NCBI RefSeq assembly: GCF_047922965.1
Contig: NZ_CP150481.1
Coordinates: 2,108,001 to 2,172,000, forward strand
Direction of reading: 5' to 3'
DNA: 64,000 nucleotides
Source: Neptunicella plasticusilytica
GTDB taxonomy: Bacteria; Pseudomonadota; Gammaproteobacteria; Enterobacterales; Alteromonadaceae
Both the position numbers and the translations under genes were made by a program. The notes beneath the pieces are model-generated. The model ran no database searches. It had not been told where the DNA came from and saw only the letters and a list, made by a program, of their open reading frames with translations. Below are positions 24,387 to 33,586 of this stretch, in pieces. The first letter of the stretch is position 1, and each line of letters opens with the position of its first letter.

Positions 24387-25397
24387 ATGAAGTACAAACC
24401 ACCACAATTGGCCACCGACCTACCGTTACGTAATGAGGAGTCGGGTCAGATTGTCCGTCAGAACTCCGAAGCGCTACGTCATTACCTCCAGGCAGCCACA
24501 TCAGACAACACCCGCAAGGCGTACCGGTCTGCCATCCGGCAGTTTGAAAAATGGGGTGGGCGTCTGCCGACGGATCGGGATACGGTGGTTCGCTACCTGT
24601 TAGCCCGTGCTGAGTCGCTTAACTCTCGAACCCTGGATCTCCATCTGACGGCCATCGGTCAGTGGCACCACTATCAGGGAGTCATTGACCCAGTGAAAGA
24701 TCCGCTCGTACGCAAAACAATGGAAGGCATTCGGCGCACCCATGGCCAGCCCAAACGCAAAGCCAAGGCACTGCGTCTGAAGCACATTGCGCAGATGGTG
24801 AATCACCTGCGGCACTTACCGGACAGTAAAAAGAAGCACCGGGATATGGCGATGCTGTTAACCGGTTTTTTCGGTGCCTTTCGCCGCAGTGAACTGGTAG
24901 CCATTCAAGTCAGCCATCTGGTGTGGGAGCCGGAGGGTCTGATCATCCGGTTACCTCGCTCCAAAACGGACCAGCAAGCAACAGGCCTGACCCGCGCGTT
25001 GCCCTTTGGTGCGTCCAGTTGCTGTCCTGCCAAGGCTGTCAAAATGTGGCTGGATGCGGTAGGCATTTCTAGCGGTCCGCTTTTCCGGCCGGTTAACCGG
25101 TGGGATCAGGTTCAAGCAAAACACCTGAACCCAGGGGCCGTTAATGATCTACTTAAAACACTGGGTGAGGCATGCGAGTTCGACTTTGTTCCAGATTTGA
25201 GTAGCCACAGTTTTCGACGTGGCTTATCCACCTCGGCAGCACGGGAGCGTGTCGATTTTGAACTCATAAAAAAGCAAGGGGGTTGGAAAAACGATGCCAC
25301 CGTTTGGGAATATATCGAAGAAGGCCAGCAGCTTTCAAATAACGCGACTCATGTGTTGATGGAGAAAATGGCCGTGCTATTGACATCAGATTGTTGA
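24387..25397 (+). CDS. tnpS: TnpS-like tyrosine recombinase
   Basis: 336 residues with the phage-integrase fold. The N-terminal core-binding domain has NTRKAYRSAIRQFEKW. Catalytic residues appear as FFGAFRRSELVAIQ (Arg), SSHSFRRGLSTSA (His, Arg), KQGGWKNDATVWEYIEEG (Trp in place of the second His, and Tyr), so the set looks complete. Size and divergent pairing with the KfrA-like gene match TnpS of Tn4651. It would resolve cointegrates rather than integrate the element. It could equally be the integrase of a lost genomic island. Confidence 0.8.
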   Translation: MKYKPPQLATDLPLRNEESGQIVRQNSEALRHYLQAATSDNTRKAYRSAIRQFEKWGGRLPTDRDTVVRYLLARAESLNSRTLDLHLTAIGQWHHYQGVIDPVKDPLVRKTMEGIRRTHGQPKRKAKALRLKHIAQMVNHLRHLPDSKKKHRDMAMLLTGFFGAFRRSELVAIQVSHLVWEPEGLIIRLPRSKTDQQATGLTRALPFGASSCCPAKAVKMWLDAVGISSGPLFRPVNRWDQVQAKHLNPGAVNDLLKTLGEACEFDFVPDLSSHSFRRGLSTSAARERVDFELIKKQGGWKNDATVWEYIEEGQQLSNNATHVLMEKMAVLLTSDC

Positions 25398-25595
25398 ATG
25401 ACCCATGGAAAACAATTTACAGGAGCTATCTGGTTTGCCTGTACGATTAAAGTATATGAGCGGGCTTACTTGATTTCGCCTATGGGAGCCTCCTGTTAAT
25501 CTTGAATCGAATATCGCAGACAACATTGGGAATAGGCCAATCGGTGTGAATTTCGATATACTGTATCTATTGTCGGTTTTTTGTGGAGAAGGACG

Positions 25596-26045
25596 ATGAC
25601 AACAGCTTTGTCTTTACCCACAGCGCCTTTGAGTACTTCATCTACCAATTCAGCGCGCGACACAGAGACCAAGTCTGGCGACAACTCGGCCGAGCGCAAA
25701 CAATTAGAGCTCTCTCAGACATCTATTCAACGGCATGTAGAATCTCACCTCGCCGTTACGACACAGTACAGTTCACCACCCAATTACCAGTATAGGCCTC
25801 TCGATGGCCAACTCTATGTCGTCTCAGGTGATGTGGCGTTTGATACTTCATCTGAGCCCAACGATCCCAAAGCAACGCTGGAAAAAGCCCAGCTAATAAG
25901 CATGGCGTCCATGGCGCCCACTGATCCCTCACTACAGGATCGTAACGCTTCTCAACAAGCGATGGTGATGGCGACACAAGCCAAAGGTGAGATTAACACA
26001 GTGTCGGCCGAGCCATTGGGACGACATATCGATGTACTCGTGTGA
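25596..26045 (+). pseudogene. SprA-related putative metalloprotease family, partial
   Basis: 149 codons from ATG 25596 (GAAGGAC upstream). A Ser/Thr-rich disordered start leads into YQYRPLDGQLYVVSGDVAFD and MAPTDPSLQDRNASQQAM with QAKGEI, the conserved core of the SprA-related family (PF12118). Members usually run longer and keep an HExxH-like region that I do not see here. The end diverges from the family, so I call it a truncated copy; a short intact variant remains possible. Confidence 0.5.
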
Positions 26046-26115
26046 CGATACGAATTTCCTGAACGAAATTCTGTGCTACAGAATTCAGATCGATGGCTCG
26101 TCGATGCTGGAGTTC

Positions 26116-26994
26116 CTAAACCTTTGCGTCTCGACAGGTTTCCTCCCCAAATTCCAACTCAATGGTCGTGTGCGCGAGATCGAACTCGCTGAGACGATCT
26201 GCAATTGTCATTTTCAAATCAATTTGCTGCTCCACGGATAAAGCGCGTTGTAATACCAAGTGCGCGGTAAGCACATGGTGCTCTCCATCCAGTGACCACA
26301 GGTGGAGGTGGTGAACGCTACGGACCTCATCAAGCGTGGATAGACAGCGGTGAAGTGACTCTGACAGTGCTTTGTCGGGTGCGGCCTGAAGAAATAATCG
26401 AGTGGTACTCCAAAGGTTTTTTCCGACATTGAACAAGATGTAGAGGGTAAAAACGATAGACAGTGCGGGGTCTAAAATCGGCCAATCCACAAAAAACAGC
26501 ACAATGGAAACAATCAGGACGGCCACCCAGCCCAGTACGTCTTCCAATAAATGCCAGTTTAAGACTTTCTCGTTAAGCGTTTTACCCTGGCTAAGCTGAT
26601 AGGCGGCAATACCATTCACCAGAACGCCAAAAACAGCCAACCCTAACATACCTTCAATTACAGGCATTTCTGGTTGCAACAACTTGGGTATAGCTTTGGT
26701 CAGCACCCAGAAGGAGCCAATGATCAATACCAGGCCATTGATCAATGCGCCGAATAGTGACAGGCGACGGTAGCCGTAGGTGAACTCCACGTTCGAACCT
26801 TTGTTGCTCAACCTGCCAAGAATCCAGGCGAGGCCGATGGAAATACTGTCGCCGAGGTCGTGGACGGCATCAGCCATGATGGCGGTACTGTTTGTCAGCC
26901 AGCCGCCAATAAATTCAATAACCGTAAATCCCAGATTGAGGAAAAAGGCCCAGCCAATACGTTTCGAACTGCTGGAGTGATCGTGGTTATGCAT
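26116..26994 (-). CDS. czcD: Cation diffusion facilitator (CzcD-like)
   Basis: 293 residues from ATG 26994, starting with a His-rich MHNHDHSSSS. Six membrane helices follow; the transport sites read HDLGD in helix 2 and HLLED in helix 5, the His-Asp form found in Zn/Cd/Co exporters. A C-terminal cytoplasmic metallochaperone-like domain has SVHHLHLWSLDGEHHVLTAHLV. It moves Zn, Co or Cd out of the cytoplasm by proton exchange. It lies 74 bases downstream of the P-II-like gene, at the end of the czc operon. Confidence 0.88.
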   Translation of the reverse strand: MHNHDHSSSSKRIGWAFFLNLGFTVIEFIGGWLTNSTAIMADAVHDLGDSISIGLAWILGRLSNKGSNVEFTYGYRRLSLFGALINGLVLIIGSFWVLTKAIPKLLQPEMPVIEGMLGLAVFGVLVNGIAAYQLSQGKTLNEKVLNWHLLEDVLGWVAVLIVSIVLFFVDWPILDPALSIVFTLYILFNVGKNLWSTTRLFLQAAPDKALSESLHRCLSTLDEVRSVHHLHLWSLDGEHHVLTAHLVLQRALSVEQQIDLKMTIADRLSEFDLAHTTIELEFGEETCRDAKV

Positions 26995-27068
26995 AGTCCC
27001 TACACCAAGCGTTTCGGGTTTGGTGCGCGCTGGTGTGAACGTGGCCAGCGCGCACAAACTCGGAAGTG

Positions 27069-27383
27069 TTAATCGCCGTCTATGGGCAGTACCTGTTCAA
27101 CCGGACTGACGTAGACCCAACCGGATATGTTCGGTCCGATTTTCCCGGTTTTGCGAATGACGGAGGTCACCTCGTCCACCTGATTGTCTTCACATACCAG
27201 GGATAATTGAACTTCTGAGATAACCACGCCGGCTTCGGACGAATAGGCCAACTCACTTTCGCCCAAGGGTTTCAAGCTCCCTTTGATGTCGAGTAACGAT
27301 ATGTTTTTGTAACCTGCATCGCGCAGAGCATCGATGACATCAGCGGTTCGAACGTGGTGAATAAAAGCGGTAATTTGTTTCAT
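27069..27383 (-). CDS. P-II-like protein of the czc operon
   Basis: 104 residues from ATG 27383 (GGAG eight bases upstream). FIHHVRTADVIDALRDAGYKN and ISLLDIKGS resemble the GlnB/P-II fold, with a C-terminal GKIGPNISGWVYVSPVE like the P-II B-loop region. The T-loop part (LGESELAYSSEAGVVIS) lacks the classical uridylylation Tyr context. P-II-like proteins next to heavy-metal RND pumps are known, and a metal-sensing role is suspected for them. It lies between the pump gene czcA and the CDF gene, so metal-related signalling is the natural inference. Confidence 0.75.
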   Translation of the reverse strand: MKQITAFIHHVRTADVIDALRDAGYKNISLLDIKGSLKPLGESELAYSSEAGVVISEVQLSLVCEDNQVDEVTSVIRKTGKIGPNISGWVYVSPVEQVLPIDGD

Positions 27384-27460
27384 GTGAATACTCCAAAAAG
27401 TGTTGTCATTGCTATCAGAGGGATCGCGACAAGCCGTTCGACGCCGCGATCCTGACCGTG

Positions 27461-30400
27461 TCACTGGGCGATCGGTTCGCCATTGTCATCAATCCCTTTT
27501 GGCTTTCGCCAAGTCAGTCTATAGAGACCAGGAAGCACCAGAAGCGTAAGTAGCGTGGAGGAGATAATACCCCCGATGACCACCGTGGCCAGCGGTCTTT
27601 GGACTTCGGCCCCGGTACTGGTGTTAAGCGCCATTGGCAAGAAGCCCAATGCAGCCACTAAAGCGACCATCAAAATCGGTCGCAATCTCAACATGGCACC
27701 CTCGCGAATCGCGTGCTCGACTGATTCACCGCGATTGAGTTCATCCCGAAATGCCGACACCATCATGACCCCCGTCAGCACCGAAACCCCGCATAGGGTA
27801 ATAAACCCAACGCCGGCGGTAATGGATAGGGGAATATCACGTAACCACAACGCAATAACACCACCCGTCAGTGCCAGCGGTACGCCACTAAAGACCAATG
27901 CCGCATCTTTTGCTGAGCCAAACGTCATCATCAGGAGTGCAAAAATCATCACCAAAGTGACGGGAACCAGCAGACTTAAACGCTGTGAGGCCGATTGCAA
28001 TTGTTCAAACGTGCCGCCGTACTCCAGCCAATAACCGGGTGGCAATTTCACCTGTTGCGCTACTTTGCCCTGTACTTCGGCCACAAAGCCACCCAAATCA
28101 CGCCCGCGAACATTCGCGCTGACGACCAATCGCCGCTTGCCGTTTTCACGAGAGATCTGATTAGGTCCAGGCGCCAATGTGAGGCTTGCGACTTCTCGCA
28201 GCGGTACGTAGCCACCGTCTGGCAACGGTATGGGCAAACGTTCCAAAGCGCTCAAATCGCCCCTTACGCGCTCAGCCACTCGCACCACTATCGAGAAACG
28301 TTGATCGCCCTCAAAAATCAGGCCGGCTTCCTCACCACCCGTAGCGGCGGCTACTACGTCCTGCACATCGGCAACATTCAAACCATAGCGATACATCGCA
28401 GAACGATCTGCGTCGATGGATAGAATAGGCAAACCGGACACTTGCTCGACTTTCACCCCTTCTGCGCCTTCGATACCGTTCAAAACCGCTGCAATTTCAC
28501 CGCCTGACCTAAGCAGTTGCGCCAGATCATCGCCGAATACCTTGATCCCGAGGTCTGAGCGCACACCTGAGATCAACTCATTAAAGCGAAGTTGGATCGG
28601 TTGGCTGATCTCATAGGCATTCCCGGGTAACAACGATAGCTTCTCACCGATTTCTTCCAACAGTTGCGCTTTGGTTTTGTCGGGGTCGGGCCATTCGCTG
28701 TGATCCTTGAGCATGACATAACCATCGGAAATGTTGGGTCCCATAGGATCGCTGGCGACCTCCGCAGTGCCTACGCGCGAAAAGTAGGTTTTCACTTCCG
28801 GGATTTCCAGCACAGCCTTTTCGAGCTTAAACTGCATATCCAGGGATTGCGTGAGACTGGTACCGGGTATCCGCAGCACCTGGATGGCAATATCGCCCTC
28901 ATCCAGATTGGGGATAAACTCCGTCCCCATCCGCGAAGCCAGTGCGCCGACTAACACCACAAAGATCAGCGCTGCAGACAATACGAGCACGCGAAATTTG
29001 AGCGCCCATGCCAATATCGGCATATAAAGCCGCTTGGAGTGACGAACAATAAAGTTGTCCTTCTCCTCAATATGCCCGGTCATAAACAACGCTACGGCGG
29101 CGGGAATAAAGGTAAGCGATAACACCAGTGCCGATAGCAAAGCCATGATTACCGCCATGGCCATCGGTGTGAACATTTTGCCTTCTACGCCAGTCAGTGC
29201 CAGGATGGGTAAATTCACCAGAATCACCACCAAAACACTGATCAAACTCGGTGTGAATACTTCGCGAGTCGCTGTAAACACCGTCTGAAACCGTTCGTCG
29301 AGTTTTAAGGTGCGCCCAAGATGATGTTGTCGCCCCGCCAATCGTAAAATGCAGTTTTCAACAATGATGACCGCACCATCCACAATCAAGCCGAAGTCGA
29401 GTGCGCCTAAACTCATCAGATTGGCACTGACCTTGGTTTGTACCATGCCCGTCATCAACATCAACATCGACAAAGGGATCACCAAGGCCGTAAGTAATGC
29501 CGCCCTGACATTACCCAACATGACCAAGAGCACGACGACGACCAATAGCGCACCTTCGGCCAGATTGGCTTGAACCGTGGCAATGGTTTTGTCGACCAGT
29601 ACCGTACGATTATAAACCGGCTCGGCAATCACGCCCTCGGGAAGCGTTTTGTTGATTTCCAGCAACTTTGCCGACACCGCCTGAGAAACCGTTCGACTGT
29701 TGCCTCCCAGTAGCATGACGGCAGTACCCAGTACCGTTTCCTCACCATCCAGTGTTGCGGCGCCGGTACGCAACTCTTTGCCGAATCCGACATCGGCCAC
29801 ATCGGCCACAGTAATGGGTGAGCCCGCTCGACGGGCGACGATGATTTTTTCTAACGCCGGGATATCAGCCACTTGTCCGGGGGCTCGGATCAAGTATTGC
29901 TCACCGTTTTTTTCAATATAGCCTGCACCGATATTGGCGTTGTTTTTCTCCAGCGCAGCCACTAAATCATCAAAGCTGAGTTGATAGGCCAACAGTTTTG
30001 AAGGTTCCGGGGTGATGTGGAACTGTTTTTCAAACCCGCCAATGGTATTGACTTCGGTGACGCCGGGAACCAGACGCAATTGAGGACGGATCACCCAATC
30101 CTGCAAGGTGCGTAAGGCGGTTGCATCATACGGCTCACCATTGGCTTGCAAGGCACCCGGCTGTGCATGCACCGCATAATGGAAGATTTCACCGAGGCCT
30201 GTGGCAACAGGCCCCATGACCGGCTCGATCCCCGAAGGCATTTCGCTTTTGGCTTGTTGTAGCCGTTCATTGATTAGGTTGCGAGCGAAGTAGATGTCCG
30301 TGCCTTTTTCAAATACCACAGTCACCTGAGACAAGGCGTAGCGTGACAGCGAACGCGTGCTCTCCACATAGGGCAATCCCGTAATGGCCAGTTCCACCAG

Positions 30401-30601
30401 GTAAGTAATACGCTGCTCAACTTCCAGCGGTGAATAACCCGGGGCTTCTGTATTGATTTGCACCTGAACATTGGTGATATCGGGTACGGCGTCAATGGGC
30501 AGGTTCTGATAGTTCCAGCCCCCTAAGGCCCCAGTCACTAGCACCAGAAACATCACCAGCCAGCGGCGCGCGATGGAAAATTGTATGAGTTTATCGATCA
30601 T
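27461..30601 (-). CDS. czcA: Heavy-metal RND efflux pump CzcA
   Basis: 1046 residues, the usual length of HME-type RND pumps. The proton/metal path motif in helix 4 reads LDFGLIVDGAVIIVENC with both Asp and the Glu, as in CzcA for Zn/Co/Cd. The N terminus IDKLIQFSIARRWLV and the periplasmic loops are complete, and no frameshift is seen. It forms a tripartite pump with CzcB and CzcC that exports divalent metals across the outer membrane. AGGAG precedes ATG 30601. The order on the minus strand is czcC, czcB, czcA, P-II-like, CDF. Confidence 0.93.
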   Translation of the reverse strand: MIDKLIQFSIARRWLVMFLVLVTGALGGWNYQNLPIDAVPDITNVQVQINTEAPGYSPLEVEQRITYLVELAITGLPYVESTRSLSRYALSQVTVVFEKGTDIYFARNLINERLQQAKSEMPSGIEPVMGPVATGLGEIFHYAVHAQPGALQANGEPYDATALRTLQDWVIRPQLRLVPGVTEVNTIGGFEKQFHITPEPSKLLAYQLSFDDLVAALEKNNANIGAGYIEKNGEQYLIRAPGQVADIPALEKIIVARRAGSPITVADVADVGFGKELRTGAATLDGEETVLGTAVMLLGGNSRTVSQAVSAKLLEINKTLPEGVIAEPVYNRTVLVDKTIATVQANLAEGALLVVVVLLVMLGNVRAALLTALVIPLSMLMLMTGMVQTKVSANLMSLGALDFGLIVDGAVIIVENCILRLAGRQHHLGRTLKLDERFQTVFTATREVFTPSLISVLVVILVNLPILALTGVEGKMFTPMAMAVIMALLSALVLSLTFIPAAVALFMTGHIEEKDNFIVRHSKRLYMPILAWALKFRVLVLSAALIFVVLVGALASRMGTEFIPNLDEGDIAIQVLRIPGTSLTQSLDMQFKLEKAVLEIPEVKTYFSRVGTAEVASDPMGPNISDGYVMLKDHSEWPDPDKTKAQLLEEIGEKLSLLPGNAYEISQPIQLRFNELISGVRSDLGIKVFGDDLAQLLRSGGEIAAVLNGIEGAEGVKVEQVSGLPILSIDADRSAMYRYGLNVADVQDVVAAATGGEEAGLIFEGDQRFSIVVRVAERVRGDLSALERLPIPLPDGGYVPLREVASLTLAPGPNQISRENGKRRLVVSANVRGRDLGGFVAEVQGKVAQQVKLPPGYWLEYGGTFEQLQSASQRLSLLVPVTLVMIFALLMMTFGSAKDAALVFSGVPLALTGGVIALWLRDIPLSITAGVGFITLCGVSVLTGVMMVSAFRDELNRGESVEHAIREGAMLRLRPILMVALVAALGFLPMALNTSTGAEVQRPLATVVIGGIISSTLLTLLVLPGLYRLTWRKPKGIDDNGEPIAQ

Positions 30602-30681
30602 GGTGAACTCCTATTTGGGGTTCATCTGACCGGTGAGTACCGTGTTGGCTGTTCGGTGTTATGGATCGCGCCAATAGCAAT

Positions 30682-31623
30682 TTAGTGTCCATGTTCAGCA
30701 CCCTCCTTGCCCAGCTCTGACTTTAAAATGAAGCTGTTTTTACTGACATACACTTCATCAACAGACAGGCCAGCCAAGACTTCGCTCAACTCGCCGTCGG
30801 TGCGTCCGAGCGTCACCGCACGCGGTTCAAAACCCTCCTCACCCTGAACAAACACGACGGGGTTATCTTCGACGATTTGCAAGGCCTCGTTACGGATCAC
30901 CACCGGAGCAGCAATCTCCTCACGGGTGATTTGCGCGTTGACAAAAAGCCCGGGTTTCCAGCGGCTTTTCGGGTTGTCAATTAAAACGCGAGCTGTAATG
31001 GCCTGATTGCCACCCTGACCATGCGGCGCAATATAGATAATTTTCCCCTCTGCGATTTGGGTTGAATCGAGACTGAGAATGCGAACTTGTTGGCCTAAAT
31101 CCACCTGACTAACATCTTTGGGAAAAACCGACAGCTCCACCCAAACCGTTGAGAAATCCTGAACAACTAACAATGGGGTATCGGTAGTTTGCTCGCCAAC
31201 GTTTGCATTACGCTGAGTAACAACACCATTGAGTGCGGACACTATCGAATAGGTTTTCAGACTTTCATTGGCTTCTACGGTTAACAGGGTTTCGCCTTTA
31301 CGAACCGGATCACCGATACTTTTTTTAACTTCCCGAATAATGCCGTCGAAGCGTGCAGTCACCGACTGTACGCGCTCTGCATTGCTAGCCACGACGCCGT
31401 ATACCGGTAAGACATCGCGGATAGTCCCCGAGGTAACGGTTGTCAGCCCAATACCAGCATGCTGTATCTGTTCCTGGGTTAGTTCAATGTGGCCTTCTTC
31501 GTGCTGCTCTGTCTCCTCTTCGTGGCCAGTCTCTGCAAAGGTTTGTCCCGGCAGCAGCGCGATCGCTAAGCAACTGACAAGAAGATGGGTGATGGTTTTT
31601 TTAATGTGTGTTTTGGAGTTCAT
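30682..31623 (-). CDS. czcB: CzcB membrane fusion protein
   Basis: 313 residues: signal peptide ending GQTFAETG, a His/Glu-rich start (HEEETEQHEEGH) likely to bind metal, then barrel-sandwich halves (ARFDGIIREVKKSIGDPVRKG, LNGVVTQRNANVGEQ) and a C-terminal membrane-proximal domain. The His-rich end ...EGAEHGH is also notable. It is a periplasmic adaptor between CzcA and CzcC. It is rather short because the helical hairpin is almost absent, as in several metal-pump adaptors. ATG 31623 overlaps the czcC stop (ATGA). Confidence 0.9.
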   Translation of the reverse strand: MNSKTHIKKTITHLLVSCLAIALLPGQTFAETGHEEETEQHEEGHIELTQEQIQHAGIGLTTVTSGTIRDVLPVYGVVASNAERVQSVTARFDGIIREVKKSIGDPVRKGETLLTVEANESLKTYSIVSALNGVVTQRNANVGEQTTDTPLLVVQDFSTVWVELSVFPKDVSQVDLGQQVRILSLDSTQIAEGKIIYIAPHGQGGNQAITARVLIDNPKSRWKPGLFVNAQITREEIAAPVVIRNEALQIVEDNPVVFVQGEEGFEPRAVTLGRTDGELSEVLAGLSVDEVYVSKNSFILKSELGKEGAEHGH

Positions 31624-32960
31624 TGTGGTGATCCTGAAAATGTGTTGTCTTCCCCATACTGAGTCAGGGCCAGAGGCTCTGCTGTCAGCTGCTCAATTTC
31701 TGCGCCATAGGTTAAGGCAGCTGCGGCCGCTTCGATCTGAGTACGTCTGGCGCTCAATAGCTCCTGCCGTGCGCTGACATAATCGAGGTACCCGTACCGG
31801 CCCCGCTGATACGCCGCTTGAGTTTCAACCAGCGCCTGTTCAAGGGCTGGTATGATGGCGGTATGTAGGACTTTTACCGCAACAATGGCTTGCTTGCGGT
31901 TGTGAAAGGCTCGAAACAATTGCGTGTGTAAATCGAGCAGCATCACGTCGCGCTGTGCTAACACCTGATTTTTCTCAGCCAATGCGGTGGAAACGACGCC
32001 GGCATTTCGCTCACCTGAAAACAGCGGCATACTGAAGCCTGCAACCAGTGCTGTGTCATCTGTTTCCTGCATTCGACGAACGCCCACCGACCAACTGATG
32101 TCGGCGCTGGATTGGGTTTGAGCAAGGCGTATTTCGGCTTCTTTGAGGCGGGACTGCGCTGCGAAAATTTCTATCGCTGGATTCTTTTCCACTTTGGCAT
32201 ACAACCTTTCAAAAGCAACGTCCTCGCCGAACTGGAATAGATCACCTTCCACTTTGTCAAACTCTGGGTTGGTCGCTCCCCACAGGGCAGACAATGCCAT
32301 TTTCAAATAAGCTAGCCGTTGTTGCTCCGCGAGCAAAGCGAGTTTCGCTTGCTCAGCAGCGGCCTGTGCGCGCTTCACTTCCGCCTCGGGCGTCGCTCCC
32401 GCATCAGCCCGCTTTTTCACAATGCGTAAGCTTTCGTTTCCCAACTGAGCGGCTTCTTTCGCCAGTTCAACCTGCGCCTGTGCTGCAAGCACATCGACGT
32501 AGCGGCGTGTGACTTCACCTAACAGCGCCAGGGATTCCACCTGGCGATGAGCATCGAGAACCGACCGACTGTGGGATACCACGCCCTGCCGAGCTGAGCG
32601 CTTATCCCCCATTTCGATGACCGAAGACAGAGCAACGGTTAGTTCGGCACCACTTACGCCCCTGAAATCCCCGCTGCCCCCGACATTTTCAGCGTCAAAA
32701 CCCACTTCATAGGCTGGCCGCAACTGGGCCGATTCTGCCTGCCCTTGAAGAGCGTCATAGCGGTAGGAAAAAATTTTAAGAGACGGGTTTTGTGACAATG
32801 ATCGCTGCACCGCAGTGGTCAGCGTGATCGTTGAGTCCCCAGGCGCGGCGTAAAGCGCCGAAGAAAAAGTAAACAATAGTAAACTGAACAGAACGCAGCG
32901 GTTTCTGATATTCCGCCGTTCCCATGCGCATAAACAAGGCGCAGTATGTGTTGGTAACAT
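31620..32960 (-). CDS. czcC: CzcC outer-membrane channel
   Basis: 446 residues; signal peptide near residues 20-40 (CVLFSLLLFTFSSALYAAPG), then two OEP repeats of the TolC family with long helices (ESLALLGEVTRRYVDVLAAQ, and RGRYGYLDYVSARQELLSAR near the end). AGGA lies nine bases before ATG 32960. First gene of the czcCBA operon and translationally coupled to czcB. Confidence 0.9.
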   Translation of the reverse strand: MLPTHTAPCLCAWERRNIRNRCVLFSLLLFTFSSALYAAPGDSTITLTTAVQRSLSQNPSLKIFSYRYDALQGQAESAQLRPAYEVGFDAENVGGSGDFRGVSGAELTVALSSVIEMGDKRSARQGVVSHSRSVLDAHRQVESLALLGEVTRRYVDVLAAQAQVELAKEAAQLGNESLRIVKKRADAGATPEAEVKRAQAAAEQAKLALLAEQQRLAYLKMALSALWGATNPEFDKVEGDLFQFGEDVAFERLYAKVEKNPAIEIFAAQSRLKEAEIRLAQTQSSADISWSVGVRRMQETDDTALVAGFSMPLFSGERNAGVVSTALAEKNQVLAQRDVMLLDLHTQLFRAFHNRKQAIVAVKVLHTAIIPALEQALVETQAAYQRGRYGYLDYVSARQELLSARRTQIEAAAAALTYGAEIEQLTAEPLALTQYGEDNTFSGSPQ

Positions 32961-33044
32961 ATGGTAGATCCTACTTTTTTAAGATAATTCGAACCGCGCA
33001 TTGCAGCGATAACTGCAACACAGGAAAAGACTTAATCAGTAAAA

Positions 33045-33395
33045 TCAGGCTATTGGAGGGCGGTACAGCGATGAGGATGGCGCCTCGGGAATGAGGGCAT
33101 GATAGTCGTTATGTAACGAATGTTTATGCAAAAAAAACGAATGAGTCAGGATGCCGGATAAATAGACATGGCAATGGCAGCCATGGTGATGACAATGAAA
33201 CAGACCGTCAGTGGGGGCATTTTGATTTGTGGGATCAGTTGCGTCTTGCAGCATTCCTGATAATGAGCCCTCGGAGGAATCAGTGGAAAAAGGGGCTGTG
33301 TCCGAATAATCAATGGGATGCACGTCAGCCATAGCTGTCAACGATTGCAGCGCAATCAAGACTAACAGCAAATATGACAATGCTTTTCGATTCAT
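33045..33395 (-). CDS. CzcI-like periplasmic His-rich protein
   Basis: 116 residues with a signal peptide (LSYLLLVLIALQSLTAMAD), a low-complexity middle, and a Cys/His cluster FHCHHHGCHCHVY (residues 67-79) fit for binding metal. Small secreted proteins of this type (CzcI) precede czcCBA in other bacteria and act in its regulation. It lies just upstream of czcC on the same strand. Equivalence to CzcI is by size, position and metal cluster, not by alignment. Confidence 0.6.
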   Translation of the reverse strand: MNRKALSYLLLVLIALQSLTAMADVHPIDYSDTAPFSTDSSEGSLSGMLQDATDPTNQNAPTDGLFHCHHHGCHCHVYLSGILTHSFFLHKHSLHNDYHALIPEAPSSSLYRPPIA

Positions 33396-33586
33396 AAATC
33401 GACTATATTCCCAGTGAAATGTGACATGCCGTGGAGTTTACCATCTATAGCCGCAGATTCAACCACAAACCTTCTTCCACCCTTTGATCTACCTACAGCC
33501 TGACTATTAAGGTGAGCCAGGGTTAAGGCTTTTATTGGCGAGGCGTCAAAAGACAATTGCTTATTAATCATGTCGTGGTCCGCACC

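Noticed and set aside
24387..25397. Tyrosine recombinase as the integrase of the dif elements
   Set aside because: It lies inside the Tn7-like transposon and pairs with the KfrA-like gene; the dif elements show Xer-type sites and need only host XerCD.
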